A stretch of DNA of 64,000 nucleotides from Bactrocera neohumeralis (Eukaryota; Arthropoda; Insecta; Diptera; Tephritidae), in NCBI RefSeq assembly GCF_024586455.1, contig NC_065920.1:68542821-68606820 (forward strand), read 5' to 3'. How positions within the stretch are numbered: the first letter of the stretch is position 1; each line of letters begins with the position of its first letter. Under the pieces are notes generated by a model, which ran no database searches, had not been told where the DNA came from, and saw only the letters and a program-made list of their open reading frames with translations. This document shows positions 22,616 through 35,048 of the stretch, one piece after another. A program made the translations under genes and the position numbers.

Positions 22616-23895
22616 AAAACGGAAAAACCTAAAACTCAAAGTCAGCGCGGGCCTGGGAAAAAATAGTAATAGACAACGGCAAGAGAAATAGGATATTTTG
22701 AGCAGTGAAGTTTTGAGAATTTGTGACAAAGCAGAAATCCTAATTGGTAATTAAAGTAGCAAAGCGTGAAGTGTTCAATTTAATATTTATTTCACCGTGA
22801 ATATTCGCGAGCGAGTGACGAGCTTTTATGCGAAGTTTTGCGCTAATTAAATACAGTGTAGAGAAATTTACGCGCATATATATATATAGTATATATATAT
22901 ACATATGTGGATGTGTGTGTGTAGAGCTGAGAATTTCACGCTATTTATATGTGCGCGTGTGTATAATTGCGCTTGAAAGCGAAAGTGTGCGCTGCCGCGA
23001 GCGAAATGTGTGCCGAGCAGACACGCTTTTGTGGTGACTTTTTTTACTTTTCTCGTTTGATGTTTTTTTGTGATGGGATTTCCCAAACCTAAGCTTGTGC
23101 ATATTTATAATTTTTACTTATTTTTGTTTTTTTTTTTATTTTCCATATTCGCATGCATTCGTTGCTGCCGCTAAGTGCCTTTGAAGTGTAATTCGAACGC
23201 GATTGCCGCGCATCCGTTTCCGTCAGTGCTTTGCTGCCGTTCATTCAAATGCATGTATGTGTGTGTGTGTGTTGCAATTGATATTTGTGACATAAATACA
23301 CGCTACAAGTGCGCCACTACAACAGCCGCCAATTGTTTAAAAGCGAAAACGTGTTTTAGTGACAGCATAGTGTTGGTGCGCGTTCGTGTGTGTGTTTGTT
23401 AACGCACAATTGGCGTTTGAGACAAAGCAGCGAGCACTTTTGTTTTGCACAACGTGTTGTCGCCAACGTGATTTCCGGTCGCCCATTGAGCGTAACGGTA
23501 TTGCGAGTTTAGTGATTTATTTGTAGGCGTACACGGCGTATGAGTGATATTTGTTTCCCTTGTATTATTATTTAGCTGAACACATTAGCAACACAGAGTG
23601 CACAGCACGAAGTGGCGCTTGGAAAGATACAACAATTTATATTTATATATTTCTTTGAAAGTGGTCACTAGAAAGAAGGAAAAAAGAACAACAACTACAA
23701 ATAAATAATAAAAGTATATAAAAATATCAGTGAAAGGAGCATAATATTGGTTTAAAAAAAGAAAAGCAAAACCACAACAAAAACAATAGCAGCAGTCTCT
23801 GTTATCGTTTGTTGTCCTACATTAGCTATTCTGCGAACACAACGGAAGTGATTAACGCCAACTAGGACAATATGACACGTGTGCGACGAATTGTG
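22582..23895 (+). CDS. Predicted first exon of an unidentified gene (5' UTR plus 8 codons)
   Basis: The proposed transcript starts at 22582 and carries a long leader with GT/CA and TA repeats, typical of developmentally or neurally regulated dipteran genes. The coding start is ATG at 23872-23874 in context GGACAATATGA (A at -3), with an in-frame TAG two codons upstream. It encodes MTRVRRIV and meets a consensus donor GTG|GTAAGT at 23896 (phase 0). One upstream frame starts at ATG 22828 and runs 69 codons; it may dampen translation or be incidental. I cannot identify the gene from eight residues, and I see no convincing second exon before the window ends. If correct, the first intron may exceed 40 kb. 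Alternatives are that the whole exon is non-coding 5' UTR with the true start in a later exon, or a lncRNA. Confidence 0.45.
22828..23037 (+). other. Upstream ORF in predicted 5' UTR
   Basis: An ATG-initiated 69-codon frame inside the predicted leader. Much of it translates TA and GT repeats (IYIYSIYIYIC), so a functional peptide is unlikely. If transcribed, it would sit ahead of the main ATG at 23872. Confidence 0.3.
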
Positions 23896-23901
23896 GTAAG
23901 T
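23896..23901 (+). promoter_or_regulatory. Predicted 5' splice donor
   Basis: GTG|GTAAGT is a perfect consensus donor at the end of the predicted first exon. Confidence 0.5.
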
Positions 23902-24608
23902 CGTGTGGAATAATTGCGCCTCCTCTTTTGATCCAATTCTGTGTTGTGTATCAAATTGTTACACTAATGAGCTTTTTTTTGCAAAAAAAAAATATGTGTA
24001 TATATAATTATATTCCAATTTGAAACTTTTTTCAACACAATTGAAAAACTAAATAAATACAAAATCTAACAATTTTATTCAAAAAATATGTGTATATGTA
24101 CATATGTATATAAATGTTAGTTATAATTAAATTATAATTTCAAACATTTTTTTAACAAAATTCAAGTACTTTTTTGTGTTTTAATTATATAATAGACAGT
24201 TGCAAATAGTATTTTGAAAAGCAATAAGCATTTAAATTAAATTCTTCTTATTTTATAACTCCGAAAATCTCAATTAAACATAGTTTTAAATTTAGTTAAT
24301 TTTTTTAATCACAAATATCGGCCCAGAAAATAAAAAAAATAGTAAACACAAAAATTTTATAAAAAAAAATAATTTTTTTAAATAAAAAAAAATTTAATTA
24401 GATTTTTAATGTTTATAATTTTTAAACAATGTAAACAAATGAAAATATTCTAAATATCTAATCCAAAATATCGGAAAACAAATCTTAAATACACAAATCG
24501 GCTTAAAAAATAAAAAAAAACATTATAGCATAAAAGTTATTAAAAATAATTATTATAATTAAAATTTTAATTCAGACTATCTGTTGGAAAAATGCCTAAA
24601 AATAAATA
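23902..24608. other. AT-rich intron-like DNA
   Basis: Long A and T runs and almost no GC follow the donor at 23896. No gene is seen. Confidence 0.5.
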
Positions 24609-25872
24609 AGGACTGTACCGAAAAGAAACTGCACACTTTCAGTTCAATATTTCTCAACAAGTAGCCATTTGATCACATTGCGGTAGGTAACGTTAGAAAG
24701 CGTGATAAGTTCCGCTTCTATCGTTTTTTCTTTCTCCGTCATTTGTAACATTATTTTCGCGATGCCTCCAATCAAAGACACGTGCGTAGGCAAATTGTAC
24801 ATAATAACTTCACCGAAAAAACATTTCATACAGAAAGCTAGAAAAACGGTTTAACGGTACGTGGAGTGAAAAATATTATAATAAAGTTCAAGGGAACCTG
24901 TTCTCTAAAAGATTTATTAAAAAGTGGAGAAAAAAAAGGCTCTAGTCATCGAAATCTTAAAGCAAAGTTGTTGGCCTTAATAAACCAAAACAAATCAATG
25001 TCTGTGCGCGATATGGTGAAAGAATCTAAAACCAGTGCTACTGTCATACAAAGAGTGAAGCAAAGAAATAATTTAGAAGCTTATACAAACATAAGATTCC
25101 CAAAAAAAGAGAACGAAAAGAATAAATAGAGAAATCAAGGTTAGGGAAGATGTACGATCTAAAAGATTCTGTTGAGTGCTATATAATGAACAATGAAATA
25201 TATGTAAAAATAGACACAAAAACACTACCAGATCCCCAATTCTATGCGAAACCAAAAGATAGTGCTGTCGACCAGTCAGTGTCAACAATTGTAATAGAAA
25301 AATTTGGCGAGAAAATACTCATCTGGCAGACTATTTGCCCTTGCGGCCCTAAGAGTAATCGATTTTTCAGAAAAGGTACTATATCGGCCGACAATTATAA
25401 GAAGGAGTGTCTAAACCGTTGCCTTATAACATTTTATAAGAAACACACCATATCAACATTATTATGGCCCGCTTTGACTACAGTACACCTCAGTCATTCC
25501 TCGTTGGCTTTGTTGAAGGACAACAATGTCAGTTTTGTTAAAAAAAGAGAATCTTCCAATATAGAAGTTTAGGCTAATTGTCAAACGGAACGTGAAAAAT
25601 AATCATCGATTTGTCGAAAACGTCGACGAATGTAAAAAAAACTGGCCAAAGGCAAGTCGTGCCGTTACAATAAAAGGTGTGCATAATTTAATGAAGGGAA
25701 TTGAAAAATTCAGCATAAATTAAGAGAATAATTTTTCTTTTACTAGTTTTAATTAAAAGTGGATTAAAATACTTCTATTTGTTATTTAAAAAAAAGTTAG
25801 AAGCAAAAATTAATAAAATCCGTTAAGTCGTAAATAAAACATTGTGTGCAATTTTCGTTTCGGCACAGTTCT
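24609..25872 (+). mobile_element. Tc1/mariner superfamily element, DD37E-like
   Basis: Near-matching terminal inverted repeats (AGGACTGTACCGAAAAGAAA on the left; AGAACTGTGCCGAAACGAAA as the complement of the right end) are flanked by TA on both sides (24607-24608 and 25873-25874). At 1,264 bases it is close to full length for this type. It carries a decayed transposase frame. It lies about 700 bases inside the predicted first intron. Confidence 0.8.
24866..25572 (+). pseudogene. DD37E-like transposase pseudogene
   Basis: The first open part (24866-25129) covers the DNA-binding region: SSHRNLKAKLLALINQNKSM and SVRDMVKESKTSATVIQRVK, a helix-turn-helix. The second part (25150-25572) covers the catalytic core: KILIWQTICPCGPKSNRFF, KGTISADNYKKECLNRCL and LLWPALTTVHLSHSS. 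In relatives I recall, the last motif reads WPDxATxHY, so the second catalytic Asp is Ala here. Beyond 25572 the frame is broken, but residues like NCQTERE and the C-terminal KIQHKLRE persist. Frameshift, stop and a missing catalytic residue make it inactive. The DD37E label rests on residue spacing in remembered relatives. Confidence 0.65.
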
Positions 25873-26349
25873 TAAATACTAGTTTATAAATAAACTAAGA
25901 AATAATGTTTCTCAATTTTAAATTTTATCGTGTTTGTCTCCTTCGGTTGTCTTTCTAAAGCTCTCTTTTAATAAAAGTGCAAAATAGTTAAACCTTCTTT
26001 TTTATTTCCACTCAAATACTTCCAATACTAGTTTTTCAATAACAAATATGAAAATCTTTGGCGAACAATTTTCATTCCAGCTTTGGATTTAAAAAAAAAA
26101 TTTTTGTATATGTTTTATTTAATTCGATTTTTGGACTCGTTAAATTTTTAATTTTGAATTGAAAATTTTTTTCCAATTTTTAATTCCGATTTGAGGAGTT
26201 TTTTCAATTTTACTATCCAATTTTTAATCCCATTTTTGTAAGAAAAAAAATTAAATATAAATTTGAATACAAAATTTTGAAATCAAAAATTCGAAATCGT
26301 GATTGTATGTATTTTTTCATATCTCCTTATTTTTATAGCAACCTATACT
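25873..26349. other. AT-rich low-complexity DNA
   Basis: Runs of A and T (26085-26260) dominate. No gene is seen. Confidence 0.45.
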
Positions 26350-27020
26350 ACTATGAGCAAAAACTAGTAACTGTTCGTTCATAATTTTCAAACTCTTATT
26401 TTATTTTTCAAAATCTACGTCGTCTCCTATAAACTAATCACTCTTGGTTTCAATATGCTTGTACCAATGATTTTTCAAATTCCCTAAACAGTTGTTAAAG
26501 CCAATTTTCGGAATAGAATTCAATGTCTTCAATTGACTCAAAACTGCCTCACCTGAGCGGTCGTTTGATTGCTGAATTGCCAGAAGTCAAGGAGCTAAAT
26601 TTAGGCAAATACAGTGATTGTGGCACGATACAACCACGATATTGGTTGAAAATTTGGCGAAAAGCTCAAGAAGTTTATGCAAGTTGATGATAACCGATGT
26701 TGTAAGCTTATAATTCTAGCCTCTTTTTTGAAGCAGCTTCACACAAAAGAAGCAAATATTATTCATTGATTTCAGCTTGGCTTGTCAGAAGGAATTCGTG
26801 TGATGCACTCTGATAATCGAAGTAAACATCACATAAGTCAACATAACCATGGTTTTCACTGATCCTTCCGATATTTTAACGATAATCATGGATTCTCAAG
26901 CACAAATTCCTTTATTATTATTGGCCTGTTGATCACTAATTGATGTTGATGGCCGTCCAGGACATAGTTCGTCGTCAACGTGTTCTCGACCCTCTTTGAA
27001 TAATTTGTGTCAATCCGCAC
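26350..27020 (-). pseudogene. Mariner (DD34D) relic
   Basis: On the minus strand the N-terminal hinge is clear: KEGREHVDDELCPGRPSTS, followed by degenerate linker sequence. QPPYSPD-type residues are lost, but the RPLR and FESIE-like C-terminal region and the tail shared with 4950-5355 are recognisable. It retains more of the N-terminal half than that copy. Frames are heavily broken and no intact catalytic motif was found. Confidence 0.6.
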
Positions 27021-28528
27021 ACAACATTTAATAGACCTTCTTTGTTGAATAATTTCAACCATAATAATAAATTTAAATTAAAAAGTCTTACTATTTTTTG
27101 CTCACAATATATGTATAATTTATAATAAATTGTTTGCACGTTCCCTCTTAAACGCAAATGATATTCGCTCAGCAAACTAAACACTGGCACTAAACACAAA
27201 TTAAGTCTAAAAACGCTTTTTCACACCCACCTGTACATTTTATATACTAATAACTCAGAGCAAGTTCTTAACACAGAAAGTACTTTGTGTCTACATTTTC
27301 ATTTGTTCATTCATAGTAATCTGAATTTCTAAAAGAAAATGTTCATTCATTATTTCAAATCAAATAAACAAGTTTCATTTGCGTATAAACTTTGAAAAGT
27401 TGTGTATTTACGCGTAAATTTTTCAAAGGCAATGACGTAAGCGGTAGAAGCAATGAAAATATTGTTTATGTAGAATTTTATTTGCGGCATATTTCATGCT
27501 GACAGCAGTCATTCACTTATGACGTTGTTTTGAGATAAATTTTGCGAACAATAATTTTGAGTTTTTGCAATTAGTCGGATCGTTTTATATGATATTGCAC
27601 GTATTGGGTATACATATTTTTGCAAAAACAAATAAAAATTGTAGAAAAAGTAACATCAATATATTGAATATTCTATATTTTTTTTCTTAACTTTTTACTT
27701 TTTTGTAAGTTCATAGGGAACTTACCAAGTATGTTTTATACCATCAGAAAATAAGATTTACATAAAGTCTACCGAATTAAAAAAAAAAATGATTTTATAT
27801 GAGTGTCCTTTACCGATATTAAGTTAAAATGAGGTAATAATATGAACATGCTCAAAGAAAGTACAGCATTTTTGAATTCCTCGTCGGATAGTAGCGATTC
27901 TTTTCCCGTAAATAGCCTTGCATTCGCATAGAATATGTACTTAACCTCTTCTTCCATCTAAGTTTTACAGGTTCTTTAAGAATCGTTGTATGGTATTCCC
28001 AGTCTGCTAATATATGACCAGTTAGCCCTGAGGTTATGTGAAAGTTGAATGTTGTAGATCTCTGTATTACCCAAACTTTGCCGTTAAACCTTTTTCCATA
28101 GAACTCGATGTTTTGGCGGGAATCGAGTTAACCATTTTAAATTTTTAAAATTTTTCCCCTTTAGTTTTCCGATCTGAAATACATAAATTATTTTTGTTAT
28201 TTTTTTGTAATGTTCCCATGGGTTCATTGTAATACAACTGTTTTTGCTTTCAATAATTATCGACCCAGTTCTAGCGAAGAACTCAATGGTGAAAGAGGTA
28301 ATTTACAAAGTTTTCCAATTTGATAAAAAAAAAAATGATTTGTGTGAACTCTCCGTGGCACCAGAAGCCCCAAAACTCATTTTCTGCTTCCCAGAGGTTA
28401 TACTTGTAGCCTGGGATGTACAAATGTTAAATGTAATCTTGATTGTTTAAAAATAGTGAATTCCATACTTTCGTTATCTCTCTGTTACAATGAGTAATTG
28501 AGTGTAAATTACAAACCATTTATGACAA
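27021..28528. other. No gene seen
   Basis: AT-rich, with two short open frames (27769-27957 minus; 28244-28450 plus) that match nothing I know. Confidence 0.4.
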
Positions 28529-28890
28529 AAAACTTCTGAAATAATTCATTAAAAAGTATTGCTAAATAATATTGAATAAAATAATTGTGCAATATTATTG
28601 AGTAACATATTTGCACAATATTATTGAGCAGAAAACTTCTGGAATAAGTACTTAAAAAGTATTGTTGAATAGTATTGAATAAAATAATTTATTAATATTA
28701 TTGACCAACAATATTGCGCAATATTATTGAACAAAACAATATTTATGGCCAATTAAAAAAAAAAACAGAGGAATAACTGGAAGTCTCGGCTGTACAAGTC
28801 TAAAAGATACTGAAAAAAGACAGCGGTTGTTCGACTCAATTTAAATAAGCAGCAATGACATCAGTCAAAATTGTATACAAAACAAAAACA
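28529..28890. repeat. AATATT-dyad repeat block, two tandem units
   Basis: Two units about 100 bases apart, each starting AAAACTTCTG.AATAA followed by ATTAAAAAGTATTG, and each with several CAATATTATTGA words. Related to the longer blocks at 28893-29760, 32488-32820 and 35243-35925. Confidence 0.6.
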
Positions 28891-28892
28891 CT

Positions 28893-29760
28893 AAAACTTC
28901 TAAAATAACTTATTAAAAAGTAGTGTGCAATATTATTGAATAAAATTATTTCACAATATTATAACACAATACGATTGCACAATCAGAATATATTACAGTA
29001 TGAAATCAAATCAATATTTTTCTAATATAGGGTACAATGAAGAATCAATAAATAATTTAAAAATATTGTGCAATATTTTTGAATAAAATTAATTTGCAAT
29101 ATACTAACACAATACTATTCAACAATATTATTGAGTAAATCAGTAAATTGTTATTGATCTGCAATTTTAAATATACAGCAAAATATTACAATATTAGAAC
29201 AGAGCAATATTTTCTTGATATCAGCCAAATTTTAAAGAAATTTAAGACAAAAAAAACCAAAACTTCTTAAATAAATTATTAAAAAACAATATTGTGCAAT
29301 ATTATTTAACATAATAATTGCGCGTATTATTATTAAACACAATCATTGCGGAATATTATTGAATTATACTACTCCACAAAAATATTGAGTTAAATTATTG
29401 CACAATATTTGTTAACAAATTAACTTATAAATGACGCTATTAAAGCAAATTCATATCTCCCTATGAATCAGCTGTAATTTTGAGCTGAAACATCCTTATT
29501 ACAAAATATGAAGATATTTACCTACAAATGTAGATTCAGCGCTTTCCTTGAAAACTCAGCAGAAAAGTAGCACATAAAGCAGAAAGGACACACAATTTGA
29601 ATAACTGTAAATATTAGAAGACATGGCATGCACATTTGTAGCAGCGAAACGACATTTGTATGCAAAAACACTCACACCCACACACATGCATACGTACATG
29701 TGTACAAGTAAAGAATGTTATTGTCAAGGACAATATGCCAGTGCCGTCGTCTAATGTTGG
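28893..29760 (+). repeat. Segmental repeat block 1
   Basis: About 870 bases. The part from about 29085 aligns along its length with 35243-35925 in the same orientation, down to the flank TAAAGAATGTTATTGTCAAG (29710 and 35887). It contains inverted words such as AATATTGTGCAATATT and a GC-richer tail (CAGCGCTTTCCTTGAAAACT). It has no coding potential. Confidence 0.75.
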
Positions 29761-30718
29761 CACTCGAAACTGAGGCTAAGGTTAAGGAGAACAGAAGACA
29801 TGATTGCTGGCGCAGCCACACACATTCAGAAGCATGAAAGCGGAAAAGCACATACCAAACGCTAACATATGCGATTAAAATTAAAAAAGACAGAAAAAAC
29901 GAGGCAAAACGATGTCATTAGCATGAGACTAAGTCAGAGTGACGCGAAGGCAACACCCGTGTCATTGAATGGAGCGCTTCAAGTGAATGTCAGTGGCTGA
30001 CAGCAGTCTTAGCACAGGTTGTTATTTCTGTTGCTGCTGATGTTGTTTTTGTAATGTCATGTCAGTTTCTTGATTGCCGCCTACTTAAATGGTTATTTAT
30101 GCAACTGAAGGTTTTGATGGAAATATTGTAATTGCCGGTCTTACTGGGCGTAATTGCTTTGACAAAGGGAGGCACAGAAGTAGAGCCACGACACCGAAAA
30201 TATGGCATAAATTGTTGGGTTTAATGAGTTGTCTGAGTACAAGAAACAAAATATTCAATACTTTATTTCTTGTATATATTTGCTTGTATGCTTACATTTT
30301 CATTATCTCAGCGCGCTGGCTGTGCGCTAAATTATAGTAATTTCCTTGACATCAATTACTGTATATCTTTGTCTCCACTTAAGTGTTGTCTGAGAAACAG
30401 ATCTGATTAGTGTATATTTATTAAGTGAAATTATGTGCGCTCACAAGCAACAGAATGCAGATTTTTGTGGTAGACGGTGCGTATGAGTGACATTCTGAAG
30501 GAACTAAGGCACGCCTCTGTAATGTCTACTTTTTGAAGGTCTGCTTTTTTAGTCGCCATTGTTTAGCTAATGATTTTTAATGTCAAAATAAATGTGTATT
30601 TTAAAAGTCAAAAAAGAATACATTACAAAGAACTCAGTGCTCTCTCTCTCAATCAGAAAAGTCTGATATGAGAAATAGTCGTTAAATATTGATTCTCATT
30701 TGTAATCGAAAAATTTTG
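29761..30718. other. No gene seen
   Basis: Somewhat less AT-rich, with no recognisable gene or repeat boundary. Confidence 0.4.
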
Positions 30719-32150
30719 CTTACACTTAGGCAGTCTGTTAAATTATTAAAATAAGTTTATTAAAACTTTCAATAATTAAAATTAAAACAATTAGCAACAG
30801 ATGCTAAGAAGGTGTAATATTTTACTTTTTGTTCGAAATAAGAATAAAATAAAATGAAAAAATTAAATAATATAATATATAATATAAAAATATTGCCTAC
30901 ATTTGGCCATGATAAATTTCTGATAACTGTTATTGCTGAAATTGCGTTAAATATTATTATTGCCATGTCATATAGAAAATCTGTTAAAATTAACCGAAAT
31001 ATTAAAGAAAACATGATTGACTGATCAGACATGTAAGTAATTAAAATTAATAGAGAAGACTGGCAGCACTATTATTCAACTTTGAACATACATACATACT
31101 ATGTATTATGTTTATTTCATCAACAACAGAGTAAATGAAGTATATTTTATTTACAAAACACAAAATTTACTTTATTATAAAATGCACTTCTTATTTTAGT
31201 GAAAATTTTCGTAATTTTATTGAAATGTAAAAATAGTTGCCTACATTTAGGCGAACCTTTGAATTATACTATTTTTATGATACATTGAAAGCCGTTGAGC
31301 CGGCAGTATAAATGAAGAGGAAAATGAATCATACTGATTCAGTATGAGTGAGGTTCAAACCCCAATATTTAATTTTATAACAAAGAAGCTTTGTTCAATT
31401 TGTTTTCAAAGGTGCTGCCCGCATTTAGGTGTCCTTAAATTTTTTAAGAAGCAAAATACTGAATGAAGGATCGTTTCATTAGCCTTTCGAAGCATTTCAC
31501 TTCCTTTAATTTTTAATTTTTTTTAATATTTAATTTAATTATTATTTTTTTAATATTTCAAACTTTCTTTTTTTAATAATTTTGTTTTTATTAAATTTCT
31601 TTTCAGTTTTTAAATAATTTTTTTAGCATTAAACTTTTTAACCTTTATTTAAGCTTTGTTAACAAAAAAAAACTTAAGTAACTAAAAAGGTTTTTTAGGT
31701 TTTCTTTTTATTAATTGTTTTTTTATTTAACACTTCTTTTTAATTTTGTTTTTATTGAAATCCTTTTTGCTATTAACTTTTTTTATTTATTTAATAATTT
31801 TTTTTAATTTTTATCTAATTTTTTTTTAATATAGAAAATCTAAGTAACTGAAAATTCGTTTTAAACTTTTTAATATTAAATAAAAACGTTTTTGATATTT
31901 CTTTTCTACTTTTTTAACTATTTTTTTATATCTTTATTTAATAATTTTGTTTTTATTAATCACATTTAACTATTTAAGATTTTAATTTTCATTTAATTTT
32001 TTTAAAATTGTTTTTGTTTTTTTGTTAAAAAATATTTTTAAATAAGACTAAAAAAAATTATTAAAAATTTAAATTTAATATTAAAAAATTTAAAAAAATT
32101 TTAAGATACTTCGAAAACTACCAAAAATCTTGCCTACATTTGGGCGAAAT
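30719..32150. repeat. Spaced dyad motif GCCTACATTTAGGC, five sites
   Basis: Sites at 30719-30734 (GCTTACACTTAGGC), 30893-30909 (TTGCCTACATTTGGCC), 31237-31257 (TTGCCTACATTTAGGCGAAC), 31415-31434 (CTGCCCGCATTTAGGTGTCC) and 32130-32148 (TTGCCTACATTTGGGCGAA), all in the same orientation. The best copy has perfect GCCTA/TAGGC arms around CATT. Intervening DNA is extremely AT-rich. Confidence 0.6.
31490..32110. repeat. Low-complexity T-rich then A-rich tract
   Basis: About 540 bases dominated by T runs with TAA and TTA punctuation, switching near 32020 to A runs for about 90 bases. The switch allows a foldback of the end segment. No gene is seen. Confidence 0.8.
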
Positions 32151-32487
32151 TTTAAATATATATTTTGGAGTAAGCAACTTGTCAAAGTTGTAGGAAAAAA
32201 ACAGCTGGAAACATAAAGAGACTTTCTCCTTTCACCATACCAAGTTTGTATCATCTTGGTTGCCATTCAAGTATTTTCTACGCACCCGGCGAATTGGCTG
32301 GAGTAGATATTACGCAGCTCAACAAACTTGTCTCTGACTCTAGGCGCTTTGTAGATTTGCGGCGATGGTTCTGATCCGTACTTATGAGTTTTGGGCACCA
32401 CAACGGTCAAACGTCTTTAGTAATCCAAGTGGGATTGTTCATGTTCACACGAACATCTAGTTATCTAATCTAACGTAGCTTAAATCT

Positions 32488-32820
32488 AAAACTTCTAAAA
32501 TAAATTATTTAAAAAATATTGTGCAATATTATTGAAAAAAATTATTGCGCGGATTATCACTGAACACAATTATTACGGAATATTATTGAATTAAATTTTT
32601 CCACGAAATTATTGAGTTAAATTATTGCACAATATTTTTTAACATATTAGTCAACTAAAAGTGATGGAGAACTTTGAACAAATAACAATAAATCACGTTA
32701 TTAAGCAAATTCATATATCTCTTTATAAACAGCTATAATTCTGAGCTGCAAAATTCTTATTGTAGTGTAGGCTCAGTTTGGCTTGTATTTCCCAGAAAAC
32801 ACAAATCCTTAGAGTATTTA
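32488..32820 (+). repeat. Segmental repeat block 2, partial
   Basis: Matches the middle of blocks 1 and 3: AAAACTTCTAAAATAAATTA, AATATTGTGCAATATTATTG, ATTGCGCGGATTAT, CACGTTATTA.GCAAATTCATAT and GTGTAGGCTCAG. It diverges where the other blocks have their GC-richer tail. Confidence 0.7.
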
Positions 32821-34489
32821 TTACTCATATCTGTAGCTGGTTAAAATTATCATCATCACTTTCTTTGCTTTATCTTCTTTAAACTACTTATAGGGAGTCA
32901 CAAACAGTTCCAAATCGCTTCTGCATTCGCATAAAAACATTTGTTGCTTGCAGCTGCTTTGTTGCAATGCGACAATCCGCTTACTTATTCTATGAGCTCA
33001 CAACTTTTGAGTTGATTACTTAAAGCACTGCAACCTGTCTTGTATTTTCTATTTTATTCCATTTTCTATTTCATTCCATTTTCTATTTCATTCCATTCTC
33101 TATTTCATTACATTTCCTTCAACTCGGCGCTTAACCTATTTTGCATCCTTTGAGCTGTGGCTGAAACCAGCAGCAGATATTCAAACGACACGGCAAATCG
33201 CACAAGTGGCTTGTTGCATTCACCTTTTACACTTTATTGCCAGCAATTTTAATTTCATTCTTTCACTGCAATATCACTTTTTCACTGCAATTTTATTCTT
33301 TCGCTGCAACTTTATGCTTTTACTTCTCTCGCTTGCTTTACTGCTCTGCTTCTTCTTTGCGAATAAAAATTACAAATATTTTCCTTTAATATTTTGCTAT
33401 GCTGCTTTTGTAACTTATTCTCTCTCTGCCACACTCATTCTTGCCGCTTCTCTCTGTGCGCTTTGTGTTTTTTGGCTTTACATTGTTTTGCCATCGCTGA
33501 TGGCTTTCATTGTTCGCGCGCTCCTTTTATAATTGAATTTGGCGCATTCATGGCGTGTTGCAAGTTTATCTTACACAAGTTTTTCGATTAAATAATTCTG
33601 TTTTTGAATTTTAGTTTTAATTAAAATGCTTTGTTACTGTTTGTGAGTGATGATAAGCAGTTATGCGTAGGGTATCACAATTGTGCGTAAGTATAAGCTA
33701 TGGAGAATTTTCGGTGCTCGCCGAAATTAATTATGGTTTGATTTCATAATATGCTTAGCCGTTTACTGGCTAGAAATATCGGTTAGTTATCTTAATTTGT
33801 GCTGTTTAAATCGCTAATCCCCAGGCTTACACATATTTTTACATAAGATGAAACTATAAGCACTTTAGCTAGAGTAAATATTTATATAAGAAATAATCGA
33901 AATAAGTATTAATATAGTTTTAATCAGCACATTTTAGTAACGTGCCACAGAGTATTGTCCACGGGATCTTTGTGAAGCTAAATTTTTACAAAATCTACCG
34001 AAAATTTATTTAAGTACATTTCTTCAAGATGAAACCATAAGCACTTTAGTTCGCTTTACTCGCATGTCTTTTCTTGCTGATAATGGTCATGCCCAGAAAC
34101 GGAAGTGGTGTTCATAGTCAGTCTTTACCCCCTCTCTATGATTGATATTCATTTATATCATTTTAAGAAATTTTATAATAATATCTCCAAAGTTTTACGC
34201 ACTTACCATTGAACTGAATACTCTAAAAACCTGAAAATAAAAGATAAGATGGGGAATTTTAAATATTCTCGAAAAATTTATTTTTTCATAATTTTTTTCA
34301 AAAAACACCCACTAAAAATATTATTTAATTAAATTAAATTCTGGAATAATTTTAACTTTGCAAGTTTTCTCAAAAAATGACTCCTGTGCCTCATTTCTAT
34401 TCACTTAAATTCCTTTATTGTTTTGTTACAGCACATTATTTCGAAATGTTCGTATCTCATTCCTACTATACCTAATGACATATGTGCAT
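32821..34489. other. No gene; small tandem repeat
   Basis: A 17-base unit (TTTTCTATTTCATTCCA) is repeated four times at 33045-33112. Three copies of a TTTCACTGCAAT-like word lie at 33262-33310. The hydrophobic open frame at 33206-33532 translates T-rich DNA and is not credible. Confidence 0.5.
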
Positions 34490-35040
34490 ATGGGTCAAAC
34501 CACGTCAAATGGTCCACGAAAATTTCGAAATATCACCGATTTTGAAAATTAGCAGCTCATTAGGAAGGGAACCAGACGCATACCCCGCGATATAAATATT
34601 TCAAAATTTTTTTGTTTTTGTTAAAGTTATTGAAGGTTGAAATTTAGATCATTATAAAATTGTAAAATTATTTTCTCATAGACTACTAGAGATAAATCGA
34701 TGAAATTTTGTGAAGTCAAAGAAAAATGGTCGTGCTATACTATAGATATTTTTTCACGATCCATTTATTTAAATAATAATATTTTACACAATTTTTGGTT
34801 AAACAATTGAAATTTTTAAAGTGTTCTTCATGCTAAAAAATGAAAAGTATGTGACACAACAAGGAAAATATTCCCCTTTAATAATTTGCAAAAAAATTTT
34901 TGTACATTCATATCATTCCAAAGATATTGAAATTTTTGTCTTCCTACCACTCTTAAAACGTATGGCACATCGATCTAAAAACCAATTTTTTTATTAAATT
35001 TCTCAAGTATGCACAGAGTTATCAGTTCCGCCAAAAATTT
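34490..35040. other. No gene seen
   Basis: Possibly an old dispersed repeat (CCACGTCAAATGGTCCACG at 34500), but I see no second copy in the window. Confidence 0.3.
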
Positions 35041-35048
35041 TACTTCAT

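Noticed and set aside
31350..31375. Second B-box-like word GGTTCAAACCC
   Set aside because: Isolated; no paired stems or A box upstream.
33206..33591. Hydrophobic 108-codon frame resembling a membrane protein
   Set aside because: Leu, Phe and Ser richness is explained by T-rich DNA and small tandem repeats.
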